Positions 27,801-30,800 of a DNA stretch of 64,000 nt are shown here, piece by piece. The position numbers and the translations under genes were made by a program. Numbering within the stretch: the first letter of the stretch is position 1; each line of letters starts with the position of its first letter. The stretch spans positions 64,039,593 through 64,103,592 of the forward strand of contig CM059192.1 of assembly GCA_030323885.1 (NCBI GenBank), written 5' to 3'. The DNA is from Branchipolynoe longqiensis (lineage: Eukaryota > Annelida > Polychaeta > Phyllodocida > Polynoidae). Under the pieces are notes generated by a model, which saw only the letters and a program-made list of their open reading frames with translations, made no database searches and was not told where the DNA came from.

Positions 27801-30800
27801 TAGCCTGAGGCTAGCCTGAGGCTGTATACCGAGGTAAAATAGTATAGTTATACGAGTCTTACCTGGGTATAGATGATGGATCACTGTTGTTTTCCCGAGG
27901 TATAAGCCTCGGGTAGACGTGGGCTAGGGCCCGCCCACCACACCCTACCACGTCTATTCCGTTGGTGTACCATTACGGGAAAATCATAGTATTCATTGTA
28001 TTGAAAGATCATTTTTATCCTGAATAAGTAGGTAAAGATTGCTGGACCCGGATGTGCTTCCTTCTCCCTAGCCCACGTCTACCCGAGGCTTATACCTCGG
28101 GAAAACAACAGTTATCCATCATCTATACCCAGGTAAGACTCGTATAACTATACTATATATATATATACATACATGCGCCTTGGTCACATATACCTTTTTA
28201 GTAATAGAACATTTGCATTCCCCCTAACGTCGAAAATCAGAATATTTTACAATATGCAGTGCATCACAAAAATGTTGCCACTAGTACGGTATCCCAGTTT
28301 GGCAGCACAATGAAGGTGCTCAGAGTACACATTTACACAAGTTGGTTCCAGTCCTTGTTTGCCTTGAGATGTTGCTAGATGAAAACCCCAATAAACCAAT
28401 GAATGATATAAGCCACGACTTAACTTATGTGGTGTACTTGCAGCCCATACTACAAGATGCGTGACTCATTAGAAGAACAGCTGTATGTGAGTATTAACCC
28501 AAATGTGTGGCGCAAGAACGCGTTTAAAAGGTATATCAGCTCATATTAAGCACTCTCTATGAAAATCAGAATTAGCGATAATGTTGGATGTTCTGAAAGC
28601 ATTATTCGCATATCTAATGTCCATGGCCAATGGGATTGCACGTTGTAAAATTAGCAGGGGTGCATCTTGACTAAACTCTGCTCAATCAATCAATCAATAG
28701 TTCCATCCTCTAGTCGAGGGTTGGATGCAATGGTTCTCCACTTGTCCCGATGTTGTGCTGTTCTGATAGACTGTGAATAATTCAAGCCTGTCCACTGTGA
28801 AATATTTGTAAACCATGATGTTCTTGGTCTCCCTCTCCCTCTGCTGCCATTCACCTTCCCTTCCAACAATGTACGGTATATTGAACTCTGACGAATGATG
28901 TGGCCAAAATAAATAAGTTTCTTTGTCTGTATAGTGGCAAACAAGCTTTTCTTATTTTTAATTTTTCTGAGAACTTCTTTGTTGGTGATCTTCTTTGTCC
29001 ATGATATTTTCATCATCCTTCGATAAGTCCACATCTCAAATGCTGCTAAACGTTTGTACATTTTCTTAGAGATTGTCCATGTCTCTGCCGCATACATTAG
29101 AGTAGACCACACATAACACTGAAGAATACGCTTCCTTGTTTGTATTAATATCTTACTTGATGTTAACACTCTATACATTTTGGAGAATGTTGTTCGGGCT
29201 ATTGTTATCCTTCTTTTAATTTCTTCCTCACATCTCCCATCATTTGTAATCTTTTGTCCGAGATATATGAATTCGGATACTTGTTCTATGTTTGTGCCAT
29301 CTATGATTATATTGACGTTTGGTTTATCTGTCTTTTTACTTACAACCATTGTTTTGGTCTTCCTGGCATTCATCTTCATGTTGAATAGTATTCCAGCTTT
29401 ATTGCTAACGGGGCTTAATTCACTTGACCTAATTCCCACAGAAACCATTGCCATAGAGCTCCATAGCGCTGACTGAGTCTTCACATGAGCTGTTAGAACT
29501 TTGGATCCTGTGTTAAGGTGATGTCAAAGATTCGATCATTGCCAGTAATGGACATAGAACTGGTATATAAGTCCTTTCATGCCATTCTAGCCTGTAAAGT
29601 GATTTTTATTCGTAGAGCAGAATGATGACCACACTAGTGTGCACTGTCAGACTGGTGTGCCCGCAGACCTCCTGCTGATCAGCTGACCTACCAACCTGCT
29701 GACCTGATAACTTGCTTTCTGACCTGTTGCTGACCTCTTATTTATCTTCTGCCGACCTTTTAACCTCCTGGTGACCTCATATTGACCTGATGACCTCTTG
29801 TTGACCTCCTGCTGAGCTAACCCCCTGTTGACCTGTTGACCTGTTGCTGACTCGCTTCTGACCTCGTTCTGATCTTCCACTGACTTCCTGTTACCTGGTA
29901 ATCTGATGTTGCCCCTTCCCCCCCACCTGTTGCCCCATGTTGACCTCCTGTTGGCCTCCTGTTGACTTCCCGTTGGCCTCCCACTGCTAACCTGATACTG
30001 ATCTGTTGACATCTTGTTGACCTCTTGTTGACCTCTTGTTGACCTCGTTCTTCTCATGCTAACCTCTTGCTAACGGGTTGCTGACCTGATGCTGACCTCC
30101 GTATGACTTCCTACTAACCTGATGCTGACCTGTTGACTTCCTGTTGACCTCCTGTTGTCTTCCTGTTGACTTCCTGCCGACATTATGATGACGACTTGTT
30201 GACCTTCTGCTGATCTATTGCTGACCTCCCATTGACCTCTGCTCACAGACCCAGCTTCAGGATGTGAAGGACTCCGGGTGTCGGGTGGCTGCTGCCAAGG
30301 AGGCATACAAGGACGCTTTCGCACGCATCGACCTGGTCGCCACTGAAATAGAGCAACGCAAGTCGATCACGGACCTGCGCAATGGGACCGGCGGGGACGG
30401 CGGCAAGGACCTATCCAAGTTCGAGGAGATAGATGACATAGGTAATCACTAGTGCTTGATTGATTAACAGTGAGACAGGGTTTCAATAGCTGCACCTAAA
30501 ACAAGAATTCAGTTTTGGAATAATCCTTACAGCTGCGTGGTCCGATGAAGCATCAAATTTACAAAGCCAAAGCAATTATCTAGATTTGATTCTACATATC
30601 TAACTTAGATACTGATGCACTTATTAAGCATTTGTTGCCTCATATTGAGTCAATTTAATAGAACCTGTTATTGCAGAAGCCTATGATGTCAGAGTGTTGG
30701 TGTGCTTGCCAAAACTAATTTGTACATGTTTGGACTTCAAATATCTTAAAAGTTAGCCATTTAAATCAAAGTTACTTCAAACTAAAGTAAGGTAGATTAT

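Larger units (their letters stand above)
22729..28154 (+). mobile_element. DIRS-type tyrosine-recombinase retrotransposon, full length
   Basis: About 5.43 kb in intron 5, in the same orientation as the gene. It has all DIRS landmarks: a gag-like ORF, reverse transcriptase-RNase H, a tyrosine recombinase, inverted termini and an internal complementary region (27795-27928) that is the reverse complement of right end joined to left end. There is no integrase or protease and no DAM-like methylase was seen. Known mechanism: replication through a circle whose junction is templated by the internal region, then insertion by the recombinase without target duplication; here it sits in an (AT)n tract. 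Coding damage is light (one nonsense codon, one frameshift, a defective RT motif C), so the copy is young but probably inactive. Hairpin-forming sequence occurs in its leader (about 22930-23040). Confidence 0.92.
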
